Positions 34,801-43,886 of a stretch of DNA of 64,000 nucleotides are shown here, one piece after another (positions within the stretch are counted from its first letter, which is position 1; the number at the start of each line of letters is the position of its first letter). Source of the DNA: Corallochytrium limacisporum (Eukaryota > Opisthokonta). The position numbers were made by a program, and so were the translations under genes. The stretch spans positions 131,988-195,987 of the forward strand of contig PDIP01000036.1 of NCBI GenBank assembly GCA_002811645.1. The letters are read 5' to 3'. Under the pieces are notes generated by a model. The model searched no databases. It had not been told where the DNA came from and worked only from the letters and a program-made list of their open reading frames with translations.

Positions 34801-35021
34801 ACAAACTGAAGCCGGAACTGGAGACCACTCCATTCTTGCTCTTCCTCCTGAGTCTGGAGACTGATGGAGACGTGTCTGACTACATCCGTGCGTACGTTGG
34901 ATCCGATGCCAAGACCCAGAGCTTCATCCAGGACTTTAATCAGCGTCGACCCTTCATGAGTGGTGCTGAGTTCGAGTCCATTGCTGAGCATCTGAAGGGA
35001 AGCAAGGCCACTGGTGCCTAG
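31875..35021 (+). CDS. GIGYF: GIGYF/Smy2-like GYF-domain protein
   Basis: 1048 residues. The GYF domain is at about 434-490 (NIWFYRDPQGNEQGPFSS, then MLEWAEMGYF), which binds proline-rich peptides. Near the N-terminus, YTKNDLL (34-40) matches the YX4L-phi motif by which GIGYF proteins hold 4EHP/eIF4E. Central Gly/Ser-rich and Gln-rich tracts (about 380-430 and 515-570) flank the GYF domain. Further on are the conserved SLREIQEEEAR and SLLEIQQEQERQ helices and a C-terminal helical domain (about 960-1035) like that of GIGYF1/2. The family represses translation and promotes mRNA decay, in cytoplasmic mRNPs. The start ATG follows an A-rich leader. Converges on the F-box gene, 443 bp apart. Confidence 0.93.
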   Translation: MSAGVWASLTAKGRSGDTSQQVAGAGTRTEPVKYTKNDLLALFDPTVPIPENLLEHAAVCAPKAMPPISAQPMTDEEHALWSNINSDIALRGERPERPDRASIGVMSGNGPITPRGRTSMTSGPRYAGGPGSSGGGGYGGAGGPGAYGSAGGNIPSSNGGQGSMRASLGRRFTMDGSDGNAVGEASSSGRQGSFGNTGSRYVPAPNSARHSIATNAAPGGGHPGGIASVGAGAAVGNLKKELSRADSERDWRRPASETGASNFGFNRSVTLENPPALPGALGARVSRRAGEEDDDVPEWARVDVDEVRRSQRESGFEDGALRVGSRSARGSKTVDDAALSHGYTSGSQTQRTQEQYSAASTMQPGFISGAPAGGIGRSRYAIPEQPQHSQQQQSQQPQQQSQVSPQHPQQQRQSMPAQPQQQPGPAPIGNVSNINIWFYRDPQGNEQGPFSSVQMLEWAEMGYFQDQLAVRRSTDKLFMPLGLLVKTLGQLPFKVDPFIGQLDAIYQQYGMLVMQQQQQRQQQQSTQQHPHQHPHQQHQIPPQQQIPPQQPQQQQQAPLTHQDLDSQVQQQVQLPHPPAESMQKKQITEPKVEEREVSVPEEPSVEEQVPPVPALEKKSPRPEAPVAEAPVSKEDAPVEAPAKPTKQQPKKEPAVAPWVEKTQKGNNGKSLREIQEEEARALEVKRVVDQQRKKERLLSEGSDSSSGGIGGGAGWASKGSSAPGKLTMGRKPSLLEIQQEQERQAKLTAEKRQKDMPGSATNGSSGRIVKSGWSSVVGGAQTGPPSKNTWGTPGGSTPASETAAKTESSAGDVSEDVDHVEPTAELAHEDVAADDDGEWETVHERAHKARSASAATPALANLDRPLTKSEKKRMKRAQKRAAGRESSFGEEEAHVDAAGADDSEPAPSASEPQPQQPVVSPGKASKSSPPPKGVQTEPKPPALSVPSPKASASSDSRSANLGENAELYIWCIDSLNKLKPELETTPFLLFLLSLETDGDVSDYIRAYVGSDAKTQSFIQDFNQRRPFMSGAEFESIAEHLKGSKATGA

Positions 35022-35464
35022 GGTCACCGAAGGCCGTAGCCATTTCAAAGATACGCCTGTCGTTTGAGGACCCCTGCCGTTTTGTTGTTTTGTTGCTGGA
35101 CAACGAAGGACCGTCTTTTCACTACAGAATTTTAAGTGTATTCTTTTGGCGCTGCCCACGATAATCGATCGGCAATATCTAAGTATTGTGCAGAACCTGT
35201 GTTACTGTTTTGCAGAAGTACATTCCGTAGATCACAAACATTCACACACAAAATGATCTGAATTACTTTTCGTGTCTTTCCCCTTTGTATGGTGTAGTAT
35301 GGTACGCTTGTAATGGATATAATGGATGCCGATGAATGGTCTTGTCGCCATGATTGTACACAGTTGATGATATGGAATGCGTGTATGTCAAGTAGAAGAC
35401 TCGCATGCTGGGGAGAATCCAGTCCCCGTGTGTCTCAGCATGATCTGGAGTCCCTTGAATTTGC
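35022..35464. other. Convergent spacer between GIGYF-like and F-box genes
   Basis: 443 bp that must hold both 3' untranslated regions. No other feature was seen. Confidence 0.5.
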
Positions 35465-36427
35465 TCACGCGGCAAGATATGCCACGGTTTCCGAGTGCTT
35501 CGCGGAGAGCATGGAGTTGTTGGATGAATCACGGCGCTTGGGCATAGGCTCCAGGCTACTATCTCGCACGCCAAGTAGATTCCGGTTGCAGGACCTGCGG
35601 CCCTCCAGAGGACCATCAATGTGTGTATTGCACTCAGCCAGGAATGCATCTTTTTTGGTGAGTTTGTCCTTCGCCTTGGCCCGTTGGCGTTCTCGCATGC
35701 GGATTAGACAAGTGATGGGTTCGAGTTTCTGCCCGCGATGAAAGTACATGAGCAACAGTGTACGGTGCTGATTTAGAGAGATTTCGTCCCATTTTTCTCG
35801 GCTAGCGAGGTCCTGGAGAGTCTGCAGACGCTCCGGTCGAGTAGCTGGCATCACTGCCAGTGGACTGACCTTATCCGCATCCACCATGCCTAGAATACGC
35901 CTGAAATAGGACTCAGTGGCTCGGACCTGCAAATCTGGGAACCGCTTCAGACCCCGACCTATGCCCGCGGTATATGTGCCTGCCTCACCATTGTTGTTTG
36001 GCGTCTCATACGTAGTAGTGACAACCATGTCAAAGTCTGTCTCGCTGCACGCCGCTCCGTTATCGCCTGAAATCTTCAGGTGGCTGATTTCACTGGCAAT
36101 GCGCCCTTCTGGTCCCCGCAAGTGGACAGTAAGCATTGTGCAACGCATGAGAGAGGCGCGTGCAACATCAGTGGGCTCCCAAATGCCAACCTCCGTTCCA
36201 TTAACGTCTTCGAATCCCACGAAATGTGCAATCAGCGGCTCCTCGTCGCCGCCAAACGGCTTGATTTCAAACTCCAGGCGCTTAATGTGGTCTTCAAGAA
36301 CAATGCTGCACAAAGTGTTCCATCCCTGGCTAACCTTGCATGCTGTCCCGAGCAAAGTAGGGTCTGCTAGTTTGAGAATATGGTGAATCGTCTCCGTCGG
36401 GAGTTGGTCGATGGCGCCCGCGCTCAT
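35465..36427 (-). CDS. F-box-like protein
   Basis: 320 residues from the ATG at 36427; the open frame extends upstream only from non-ATG codons. The N-terminus has an F-box-like pattern at about 6-45: IDQLPTETIHHILKLADPTL, then VSQGWNTLC. F-box proteins plug substrates into SCF ubiquitin ligases through Skp1. The remainder (about 60-220) looks like a mixed alpha/beta substrate domain with no WD or leucine-rich repeats. The last 80 residues are Arg/Lys/Ser-rich. I cannot name the substrate or subfamily. The F-box call rests on the N-terminal pattern alone. Confidence 0.7.
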   Translation of the reverse strand: MSAGAIDQLPTETIHHILKLADPTLLGTACKVSQGWNTLCSIVLEDHIKRLEFEIKPFGGDEEPLIAHFVGFEDVNGTEVGIWEPTDVARASLMRCTMLTVHLRGPEGRIASEISHLKISGDNGAACSETDFDMVVTTTYETPNNNGEAGTYTAGIGRGLKRFPDLQVRATESYFRRILGMVDADKVSPLAVMPATRPERLQTLQDLASREKWDEISLNQHRTLLLMYFHRGQKLEPITCLIRMRERQRAKAKDKLTKKDAFLAECNTHIDGPLEGRRSCNRNLLGVRDSSLEPMPKRRDSSNNSMLSAKHSETVAYLAA

Positions 36428-38991
36428 TACGACTGTTAGTCCCGTGTAAATATCTGCGGATTGTTTTGTGGTTGCTGTTGGTACGTGTACTATACAAAGT
36501 AGACAGTCTGTCCTACTCCATGCCTGAATTGAGAAGTGGTGTATCCTGACTGTGTATCCGACTGAACAGTGCTCACTATGAACTAAAGTATCCCGGCTGG
36601 AAGGGTCTCTTCTACCGACGACGATCTTGGTATACCTTATCGGGGCATCTGATGTATAACAGCACACCATGCCCATTTTCAAATGCCGCTGACTCCCAGT
36701 TACCGTGGCATACCCTATTACACAACCCAAATGTTACAAATGTACCCCTCGGTTGCCCCTTAGCACGACCCGAGTGACGTCCATCTGGGGTGCGGCTTAC
36801 GTGCTTCTCACATTCTCCCAACCGGGCTCTCGCTGCACAGATCGCCGGTTTTGCATCGCTCTCCCCCGTTTCGGCTTTTTCCATATTTTTTTTTTTTTCC
36901 TCCTCTTCGTGCTGGGGCCCCAGTGTGTGCTACATAACTCCCAGCCCGGCGGAGAAGGGTCCCCTCCCCCCCCCCCTCTGCTGCTGGCGGTGTAAAAATC
37001 TTTTTCTCTCTCTCTCCCCCTTTTTTTTTTTAACCTTGCGCAGTCGACGGGCAGGCCCCGGGGGCCGTCCCCTCCTTAATGTTCAGTACTGCCACCGGGC
37101 CAGGTTTCCAAATTTAGACTCCCGCTGGGTCTGTAACCCCTCTTGCGTGCATGGAATGTTTTCCGTCACCCACTTCCGCATGCGGGTCTCCGCAAGGTAT
37201 TCATTACGTCGTGCTTGTCATCATATTACTCCATACATTATATATCAACTATGTGGCGACTTCACGGAAACGCAAATTTAGGGACCTATCGAATCGCCGG
37301 GCCTCGTGCTTGTCGAAAACCCGTTCGTCAGATAGAGGGAAGGGGGGACCGGATGCACACTGGGGTACCTTCCGCTCCTCTCTCCCCCAGTCTTTTTTCA
37401 GTACCCAAAGGGCCCGCTCCACCGCAAGCCTTCCTCCCCCCCCCCTCTCTTCCTCTGTCCGGGCAGGAGGTTAGCCCGTGTGGCTTTTTTGGGCGGATCA
37501 CTGGAACGGACTGTGACACAGTGCACTGTGGGGCCACCTCTCCGGGTGGAAAGTACCATTATTTCAATATAGATATTCAATGTTAAGAAAATATTCTTTG
37601 TTCAGGGTGCGTGTATGTTGCAACCCTGTTTGTGCCGGTGTGAGATGATGCAATTCCGGGAAAGCAGGAAAAAAATGGTTGCATCATGCGTTTTTACATG
37701 GGGATAACTCAGTTGATTTAGTACCGCTCGCGCTTAGCACTAATATGGGACGGGCACTAACGATTGAAGGGGGCCCCGGGCACAACGCACGACCGCGTGC
37801 CCGCCTGGTGTTTTTTTTATTATCTCTGGCGAGGTGCCCCGCTGTCTTCTTCCTATGAGGCTGCTTTTCGCCCGAGAAGGTTGATGGTCACCTCGGTTTT
37901 GTAAGGGGTGAATATATAATGAGTGAATATAAGAAGTCAGCCTCAACTCTGTATTCGTTCCTCCCGGGCTTGCCAGGCACTGTCCTAAAATGGTCCTGCT
38001 ACCTTCCCTCCGGGGCCCCCGGGGGGGAGAGAGCCTCCCCCTTTTCGCTGGGGCCGGTCGGGTATCGGCAGACAAAGGGAGACACCTGCCCGCGGCAGCG
38101 GAGGAGCAAATTAGAAAATTAACCGCAAATTTGTCTTCATATTCACTATATAATCTTGGCAGATGCCGTCAAAGGTGACATGTCAGAGAGCCATACGGAT
38201 GATGAAAGACTGGCAGAAATTTTCTCTTCTCCTGAGGTCCATGACCCACCTCCGGGAGAGCTGGCACTCAAGTGCACACTCGCCTGCGAACCGAACTAGA
38301 GTTGAGCCGTGCTGCCATCACCATCATCATCATTCGATTATACACAGAGCATCATAGCCAGCAATTTACATCATTGAATTCGCCACAGGAAAACTCAGAG
38401 GCACGGCCTTCGTCGGGTGCGCAGGATATTAGTACCATGGCTAGATGAAAGTTCAAAAATGAAATGATGATGCTGCACTGAGCCACGAGTTCCCGGTCAC
38501 ACTTACTTTTCTCGCTGTGAGTGCGAACCCTCCCCCGCTCTCTCTCTCTCTCTCTTCTGATTTGATTTAAACTGATACCCTAAACTAACATTATTAAAAC
38601 CAATTAGACAGCACTCTCCGATCGCCCTTCACCTGCCGAGTGAGCGGGCAAACAGTACATTCAGTATGAGACGCATTCTGCCACAATGGGCTGCCGGTAC
38701 GGGCCGTTCCAATTTCTTTACTTGCTATGTTTGTACACCCTCAGGTCAACAGCAGATGGTGAAAACGAGATTTGGGTGACCTTGCCAGCACAACAAAAAC
38801 AAGTTCCCAGGGATGGTCTAATAACTGCGCCGGTACTTCAAATGCCATCGTCTGATTTAGAGCAAGAGCATTGATCTTGAGGTGTCTGTATATGAAATGT
38901 ATTTATCCTAGAGAAAACCAACGTTTCTGCGAGGCATGCGTCCGGTTTGAGATCTAGTACATTCTGGCCGTGCATATCACCCGCATTAGTT
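36428..38991. other. Divergent intergenic region, 2.6 kb; no credible gene
   Basis: Contains T-runs (36884-36898, 37019-37031), a C9-10 run near 36967, C-tract/G-tract junctions at 37055-37066 and 38005-38040, and a (CT)n run at 38538-38554. Some short frames exist but match nothing. It must hold the promoters of the F-box gene (-) and PEX7 (+). Confidence 0.5.
38538..38554. repeat. (CT)n microsatellite
   Basis: About eight CT units, about 440 bp upstream of the PEX7 start. Confidence 0.9.
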
Positions 38992-40035
38992 ATGGCAGGA
39001 AGACCTGCAGGGGCAGCTGTTCCGACACCAAAACCTGGGGGTCCACGACCCCCGAGAATCATTATTCCTGGGCAGAGGGGCTTTCGGACACAGGCTTTCC
39101 ATGGGTACAGTGTTGAGTGGTCTCCATACTTCCCGGGACGACTCGCGGTCGGCAGTGCTCAACATTACGGCATTGCAGGCAATGGTCGGCTATCCATTTT
39201 GAGGGATGGTATGAACCCAGGTGAAGCCATCACGCCAGAACGAAGCTTTGACACACAAGAAGGCATTTATGAAGTAGCTTGGGCGGAAAACACGGAAAAC
39301 CTGGTGGTCTGTGCGACAGGTGACGGATCACTGGTCCTCTTTGACTGCAGCAACCCCTCTCCGCAGCCACTGCGCATTTACAAGGAACACACGCGGGACG
39401 CCTATGCTGTGGACTGGAATTTGGTGGCAAAAAATTCATTTGTGTCGGGTAGCTGGGACCAGACCGTGAAACTTTGGGACCCTCACCGCCCTCAGAGCTT
39501 AGCGACATTCCAGGGCCATGACCATGTTGTCTATGCCGTTGAATGGCATCCACACCAACCCAATATGTTTGGATCATGCTCCGCGGATCGTACGTTGCGT
39601 ATCTGGGATGCAGGTGCTGCTGGCAAGCCGGCTACTGTGCTGCCAGTGCATGACTACGAAGTTCTGACATTTGACTGGTGCAAGTATGATGGCAATTTGG
39701 TGGTCACCGGTAGTGTAGACAAGTCAGTACGGGTATGGGACATTCGGCGACCCCTCAATCCTTTGTTCATCTTTCCAGGTCATCAATTTGCTGTGCGAAA
39801 GGTCAAGTTTTCGCCACATGACAAGAACAGAATCTTGTCCTGCTCGTACGACATGACCGTGCGACTGTGGAATATGGGTGCACCCAACGGTCAGGCACAA
39901 GAGGGAGTGTACGACCATCACACGGAGTTCGTGGTTGGCATTGACTTTGATCTTCATCGCAGAGGAGTTGTTGCAGACTGTTCTTTCGATGAGACCGTCC
40001 AGATCTACAGCCCTCCACCTCTCACCGGCCCATGA
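38992..40035 (+). CDS. PEX7: Peroxin 7, PTS2 receptor (WD40)
   Basis: 347 residues from the ATG at 38992. After a Pro/Gly-rich leader of about 25 residues comes the PEX7 hallmark HGYSVEWSPYFPGRLAVGSA with QHYGIAGNGRL. Six to seven WD40 blades follow (AVDWNLVAKNSFVSGSWDQT, VKLWDPHRPQSLATFQGHDH, FGSCSADRTLRIWD, VTGSVDKSVRVWDIRRP, ILSCSYDMTVRLWN). PEX7 binds proteins bearing an N-terminal PTS2 signal in the cytosol and brings them to the peroxisome import machinery. Length is near yeast (375) and human (323) Pex7. The tail ends at blade 7. Converges on the AN1 gene with 82 bp between stops. Confidence 0.96.
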   Translation: MAGRPAGAAVPTPKPGGPRPPRIIIPGQRGFRTQAFHGYSVEWSPYFPGRLAVGSAQHYGIAGNGRLSILRDGMNPGEAITPERSFDTQEGIYEVAWAENTENLVVCATGDGSLVLFDCSNPSPQPLRIYKEHTRDAYAVDWNLVAKNSFVSGSWDQTVKLWDPHRPQSLATFQGHDHVVYAVEWHPHQPNMFGSCSADRTLRIWDAGAAGKPATVLPVHDYEVLTFDWCKYDGNLVVTGSVDKSVRVWDIRRPLNPLFIFPGHQFAVRKVKFSPHDKNRILSCSYDMTVRLWNMGAPNGQAQEGVYDHHTEFVVGIDFDLHRRGVVADCSFDETVQIYSPPPLTGP

Positions 40036-40117
40036 ACGTTAGCTCAAGCAGCAGGCACGTCAAAACCATACAAAACTTAGTTCCTAGTCGTTTGATATAA
40101 TACAAGTCTCTGGTTCG

Positions 40118-40996
40118 TTATAGATTTCCACAGGCCGCGAGGGCTGTGTCTGAAATGTCTGTCACGGGACCACGACACAAAACAATACGTGAGCCAGAGT
40201 CAGGACCGTTGGCCTTGGGTGTCACATCGTTTGGCAACGTGTCAAAATTGGACTCTACTGAGAGTAACTGCAGACGTTGAGCCTCTGAGGCGTTGTTTGT
40301 ATTTGTAACACCAAATTGCGTGGCTGCCTGGTCCAAGATCCGACCAAAGACATCATCTTGGTTAAAGAAGAGTGGCATATGCTTCAATTTCGTGGCATCC
40401 GTGTCCGAAGCGACGTACGCCACATCGTAGTAGACCCTCTTCTCCTGGGGCACATTGTTGTTTCCCTTGGCCTTCATTTTCAGCTTCATAACTACAACCT
40501 TGGGATGACGTTTCTTCAACTTGATCACTGGTCGCGGTTTTACCGCCTTTTTCCCCGCCCCTGTGTCGGCTTTCGTTGTACTGGCCTCAGTGGCTTGTGG
40601 TTTGGGACAGGCGTGTTCGTCCGGGTGCCTATGCTTTAGGCAATAGTCCTGGTCACAAAGCGCACAGTGAGCCCTGACAAACTTCACCGACTGTGCACAG
40701 CTCTCCAACGCACACACAGGGCCACCATACTTTCCCCTTGCTTCCTCACATCGCTTGGCTTGGTGTAGCTTTAGCTCCGGACTGTCAACGTTCGGATCCT
40801 CTGGCCCAGGGGGCAAGAGATCTCCACAGAACTCACATTTCACTGACCGGTCCACAAAACGCTTCTGGTGGAGACAGTCATGCTGATCTGGTCGACCGTG
40901 ACTTGCACAGAAAGTCGTCTTACAAAGTTGACATTCTACGGGAAGGAAATCTAGTGAATTACATTCCTTATATGAACAGTGCTTTCCGTACTCCAT
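40118..40996 (-). CDS. ZFAND1: ZFAND1/Cuz1-like AN1 zinc-finger protein
   Basis: 292 residues. Two AN1 zinc fingers with complete ligands: C7, C12, C22, C25, C30, H33, H39, C41, and C95, C100, C111, C114, C119, H122, H128, C130. Between them C54, C57 and C83 form a further possible metal-binding hairpin. A basic linker (150-185) precedes a C-terminal ubiquitin-like region (about 190-290; MPLFFNQDDVFGRILDQAA). Two AN1 fingers plus a C-terminal UBL fit ZFAND1/Cuz1, which recruits Cdc48/p97 and the proteasome under arsenite stress. ZFAND2 has the fingers but no UBL, so ZFAND1 is preferred. Starts MEYGKHC right at the first finger. Confidence 0.88.
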   Translation of the reverse strand: MEYGKHCSYKECNSLDFLPVECQLCKTTFCASHGRPDQHDCLHQKRFVDRSVKCEFCGDLLPPGPEDPNVDSPELKLHQAKRCEEARGKYGGPVCALESCAQSVKFVRAHCALCDQDYCLKHRHPDEHACPKPQATEASTTKADTGAGKKAVKPRPVIKLKKRHPKVVVMKLKMKAKGNNNVPQEKRVYYDVAYVASDTDATKLKHMPLFFNQDDVFGRILDQAATQFGVTNTNNASEAQRLQLLSVESNFDTLPNDVTPKANGPDSGSRIVLCRGPVTDISDTALAACGNL

Positions 40997-41863
40997 CCTA
41001 CGGTCGACTCATGCTGATCTCCAAACGAATGCGTCCACAGCCCGAAAGATGCGTGTATGGCGAAGTATAGGCAGCGTGTAACTATGTGAAACACCTTACT
41101 CAGCACATTTTGAAACAGCGCAGGCTCTGTCCGTCCAGACGGGCTCACGCGGCGACCCTGCGACCTTTCACACCCCCCTTAGGCGGAGGCCCCCTTGCCC
41201 CGAGGAGGGGCTGGAGTGTGTATTGACCCCGGCGCTTAGCTTACGGTCAAAGTGGTCTCCCCCCCCCCACTCTTTCCTTCTCCCAAGGGTCGGAAATGCC
41301 CCATTGCACAGACGCCCGCGGGTCCGGGTCATGAGAGGGGTGTGCCCGACCGGTTGCATTTTTCATTGTCGCATGTCCAGCAGTCTCTGCGCCCACTTCA
41401 ACACTTGGGAGCGGTCAGAAAGGTGGGAGGAGGTGTGTGAGTTGTGGAAAAAAAATTTCTTCTGCAAGGAAGGGAACCGAGCGGTTGGGGTGCACCGGTC
41501 GTTTATTAACATTTTGGGTCGTCGTAAGGCAGCCTGTGCGGGACGGTTAGTATCAACGACAGCGGAACTGGTTTTGCGGTAACGAAGCCTTCTCTGGTTC
41601 TAGATCTTGGCATCTACGTGAATCAGAGGTCGGACATGCTCACAATCCATAGCTCATGCTCTCCAATTCTCGTAACAGAGCGATCAAGGATCAACTTTTT
41701 TTGATGCTCCCGTCACAGCTGAGTGGTCGATAACTTGAAACATCCAGTCATGACGCGTATGGGAGATGAACGGCGGTGTGACACGTACTGCCGTGCATCA
41801 TCCATATTCCTTCTCCCTGTCCTGTGGACCCCCCCCCTCGTCTCCCGCCCTCGTCCCAAATGA

Positions 41864-41916
41864 ATTACCTTGTCCGAAATACGTCCCACATCAGCACATA
41901 TTCCGGACAAGGTAAT
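41864..41916. repeat. Perfect 13-bp inverted repeat at the edge of a gap
   Basis: ATTACCTTGTCCG at 41864-41876 is repeated as its exact reverse complement CGGACAAGGTAAT at 41904-41916, with a 27-base loop. The next base is the first N of the gap. Confidence 0.9.
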
Positions 41917-42277
41917 NNNNNNNNNNNNNNNNNNNNNNNNNNNNNNNNNNNNNNNNNNNNNNNNNNNNNNNNNNNNNNNNNNNNNNNNNNNNNNNNNNNN
42001 NNNNNNNNNNNNNNNNNNNNNNNNNNNNNNNNNNNNNNNNNNNNNNNNNNNNNNNNNNNNNNNNNNNNNNNNNNNNNNNNNNNNNNNNNNNNNNNNNNNN
42101 NNNNNNNNNNNNNNNNNNNNNNNNNNNNNNNNNNNNNNNNNNNNNNNNNNNNNNNNNNNNNNNNNNNNNNNNNNNNNNNNNNNNNNNNNNNNNNNNNNNN
42201 NNNNNNNNNNNNNNNNNNNNNNNNNNNNNNNNNNNNNNNNNNNNNNNNNNNNNNNNNNNNNNNNNNNNNNNNNNNNN
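41917..42277. other. Assembly gap (361 N) followed by G11
   Basis: Unresolved bases bounded on the left by the inverted repeat and on the right by a run of 11 G. Confidence 0.99.
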
Positions 42278-42832
42278 GGGGGGGGGGCCTGGCGCGCGTA
42301 CCCGTTCCTCCCGGCGAGCGAGCACGGTGCGGGGGTGGGGGTTGGGGCAAAGAGCAAGAGACCCTATTCTCCCTGCGGCAGTGTTTTTGCGTTGCTGTTT
42401 TTTTTTTTTGGTCCATGGTCCACCGAGCCAGGGACAAAGCCGAAAAAGACCGTTTGTGCCCGGAGGACTTGACGAAGAAGGCAAGGAAGAGGAAAGGGGA
42501 AGGAGGGGGGGGCCAACAGGTCTGCTCGGGCGGGGGTGTGGTTGGGATGAGGGATGAGGTGAGGTGTTGTGTCTTGCATCACAGACGTTGCAATTGACGG
42601 CGAAAATGGCAGTGGTGACTCATGGTTTGGTGCGGTGGTATTTATGTGCATAAGGGAACGTATTCCAAAGGAAACTATTTCTGGTGCCTGAAATGGTATT
42701 CACGGGAGTGTATACGAATCCGCACGGATAAAAGCCTGCAATCGTACGAGGTGATTGAGTTGCCAGCACATATAGAAAGGAGTATGTGCTCATAGAGACC
42801 CTCTTGCCCAAGTGAGGGCTACAATTATCAAT

Positions 42833-43795
42833 ATGGCAGATTCACTTACAGAAATATTCAATTGCACAGACGGCCTTCGCGCCGCGTTTCCGGAGCAGGA
42901 CTCTGGACAATTTGTTCCGCCAGCGATGAGCCGGACCCTCATAAAGGACGAAGTGACTTTAAAGAAACGGGGTATGACAGACTATGGACCAGACAAGGAA
43001 CTGTACTCATTATGTCGAAAGATTCTTGATGTGCAAGTAGCACCTATTAGGAAATCAAGCTCAGGACTCATTAGCGGCCCAATGCTTAGCGAGGAGGTGC
43101 TGGCTATGAGACCGATGTTCACGGACGAAGAATGGGAGGAGTGGCTTGAAAAGCAAAAGCGTTTCTCAGCAATCTTAGCAGAAGAAGAGGACGAGCTTTC
43201 ACAACAGCAGGATCGTTTGTGGGAAAGTGCATGGATGGAACAGAAAATGCTCCAGAATCGACTGGAAGCAGCGGAACAATTCTTAGAACGGGAACAGAGA
43301 TTGTTGCGTGCACAGCAACGACGCATGAGCGCTGAGCGCCGTGAGGCTCTGCTGCACCCTGACGATGAAGAAGAGGGGAAGACAAATCGGTTCTACGGAG
43401 ATGATCAATTCACTAAAGAAATGCGCGAAAAGGGTCTTCGTTACAAGACTGAATCTGAAGAGAGAGCGATTCGGTATGAAGATCTGCCTCCCGTCCCAGA
43501 GGACTTTTCAGTCTTGCTGCAAAGTACTGCCACGCTATCAGTTGGATCACCGATTGCAGAAGACGTTGACATCGATGACAATGTCATGGACAATGTGACC
43601 AAGAGTAGTTCTGCCATGTATGTCGATGAACAAGTGCGTGATGCTATGAGAGGCTCTCCAATGGCCGCAAAGGCACGCCTTCTGAACGCGACGGACCACC
43701 TTGATACACCAGGAAGTGACGACGAGGCTGAAGACCTGCATCTGTCCGGTACCCTCCCACAAGTAAACGGCAACAGCAAAGGCATATTTGCATAA
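42833..43795 (+). CDS. Unknown acidic coiled-coil protein
   Basis: 320 residues from the ATG at 42833 (ATCAATATGGCAGA). I do not recognise it. Residues about 95-185 are strongly charged and helical (MFTDEEWEEWLEKQKRFSAI, then AEEEDELSQQQDRL and LEREQRLLRAQQRR), a likely single coiled coil. The N-terminal 90 residues hold a short conserved-looking stretch (MTDYGPDKELYSLCRKILDV). The C-terminal third is acidic and disordered with DTPGSDDEAEDL, a casein-kinase-2-like patch. Intracellular, no signal peptide or membrane helix. Converges on the first TBP gene with 91 bp between stops. Confidence 0.8.
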   Translation: MADSLTEIFNCTDGLRAAFPEQDSGQFVPPAMSRTLIKDEVTLKKRGMTDYGPDKELYSLCRKILDVQVAPIRKSSSGLISGPMLSEEVLAMRPMFTDEEWEEWLEKQKRFSAILAEEEDELSQQQDRLWESAWMEQKMLQNRLEAAEQFLEREQRLLRAQQRRMSAERREALLHPDDEEEGKTNRFYGDDQFTKEMREKGLRYKTESEERAIRYEDLPPVPEDFSVLLQSTATLSVGSPIAEDVDIDDNVMDNVTKSSSAMYVDEQVRDAMRGSPMAAKARLLNATDHLDTPGSDDEAEDLHLSGTLPQVNGNSKGIFA

Positions 43796-43886
43796 AGAAC
43801 ATGGGACGTCATGGACGTTGTAAATACATGAGCATATGTAGTAATAGGACATTATGGATGGTATTGTTTTGAATTATGTACAAAGC

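Larger units (their letters stand above)
40997..42832. other. Divergent intergenic region with assembly gap; no credible gene
   Basis: 1.8 kb between the AN1 gene (-) and the unknown coiled-coil gene (+). Contains a C9 run near 41262, a 13-bp inverted repeat against the gap (41864-41916) and the gap itself. After the gap come G11 and purine-rich sequence. Frames crossing the gap are artefacts. Confidence 0.5.

Noticed and set aside
41713-42597. Several 190-257-codon frames across the gap at 41917-42277
   Set aside because: Over half of each is N, and the flanks show no family resemblance.
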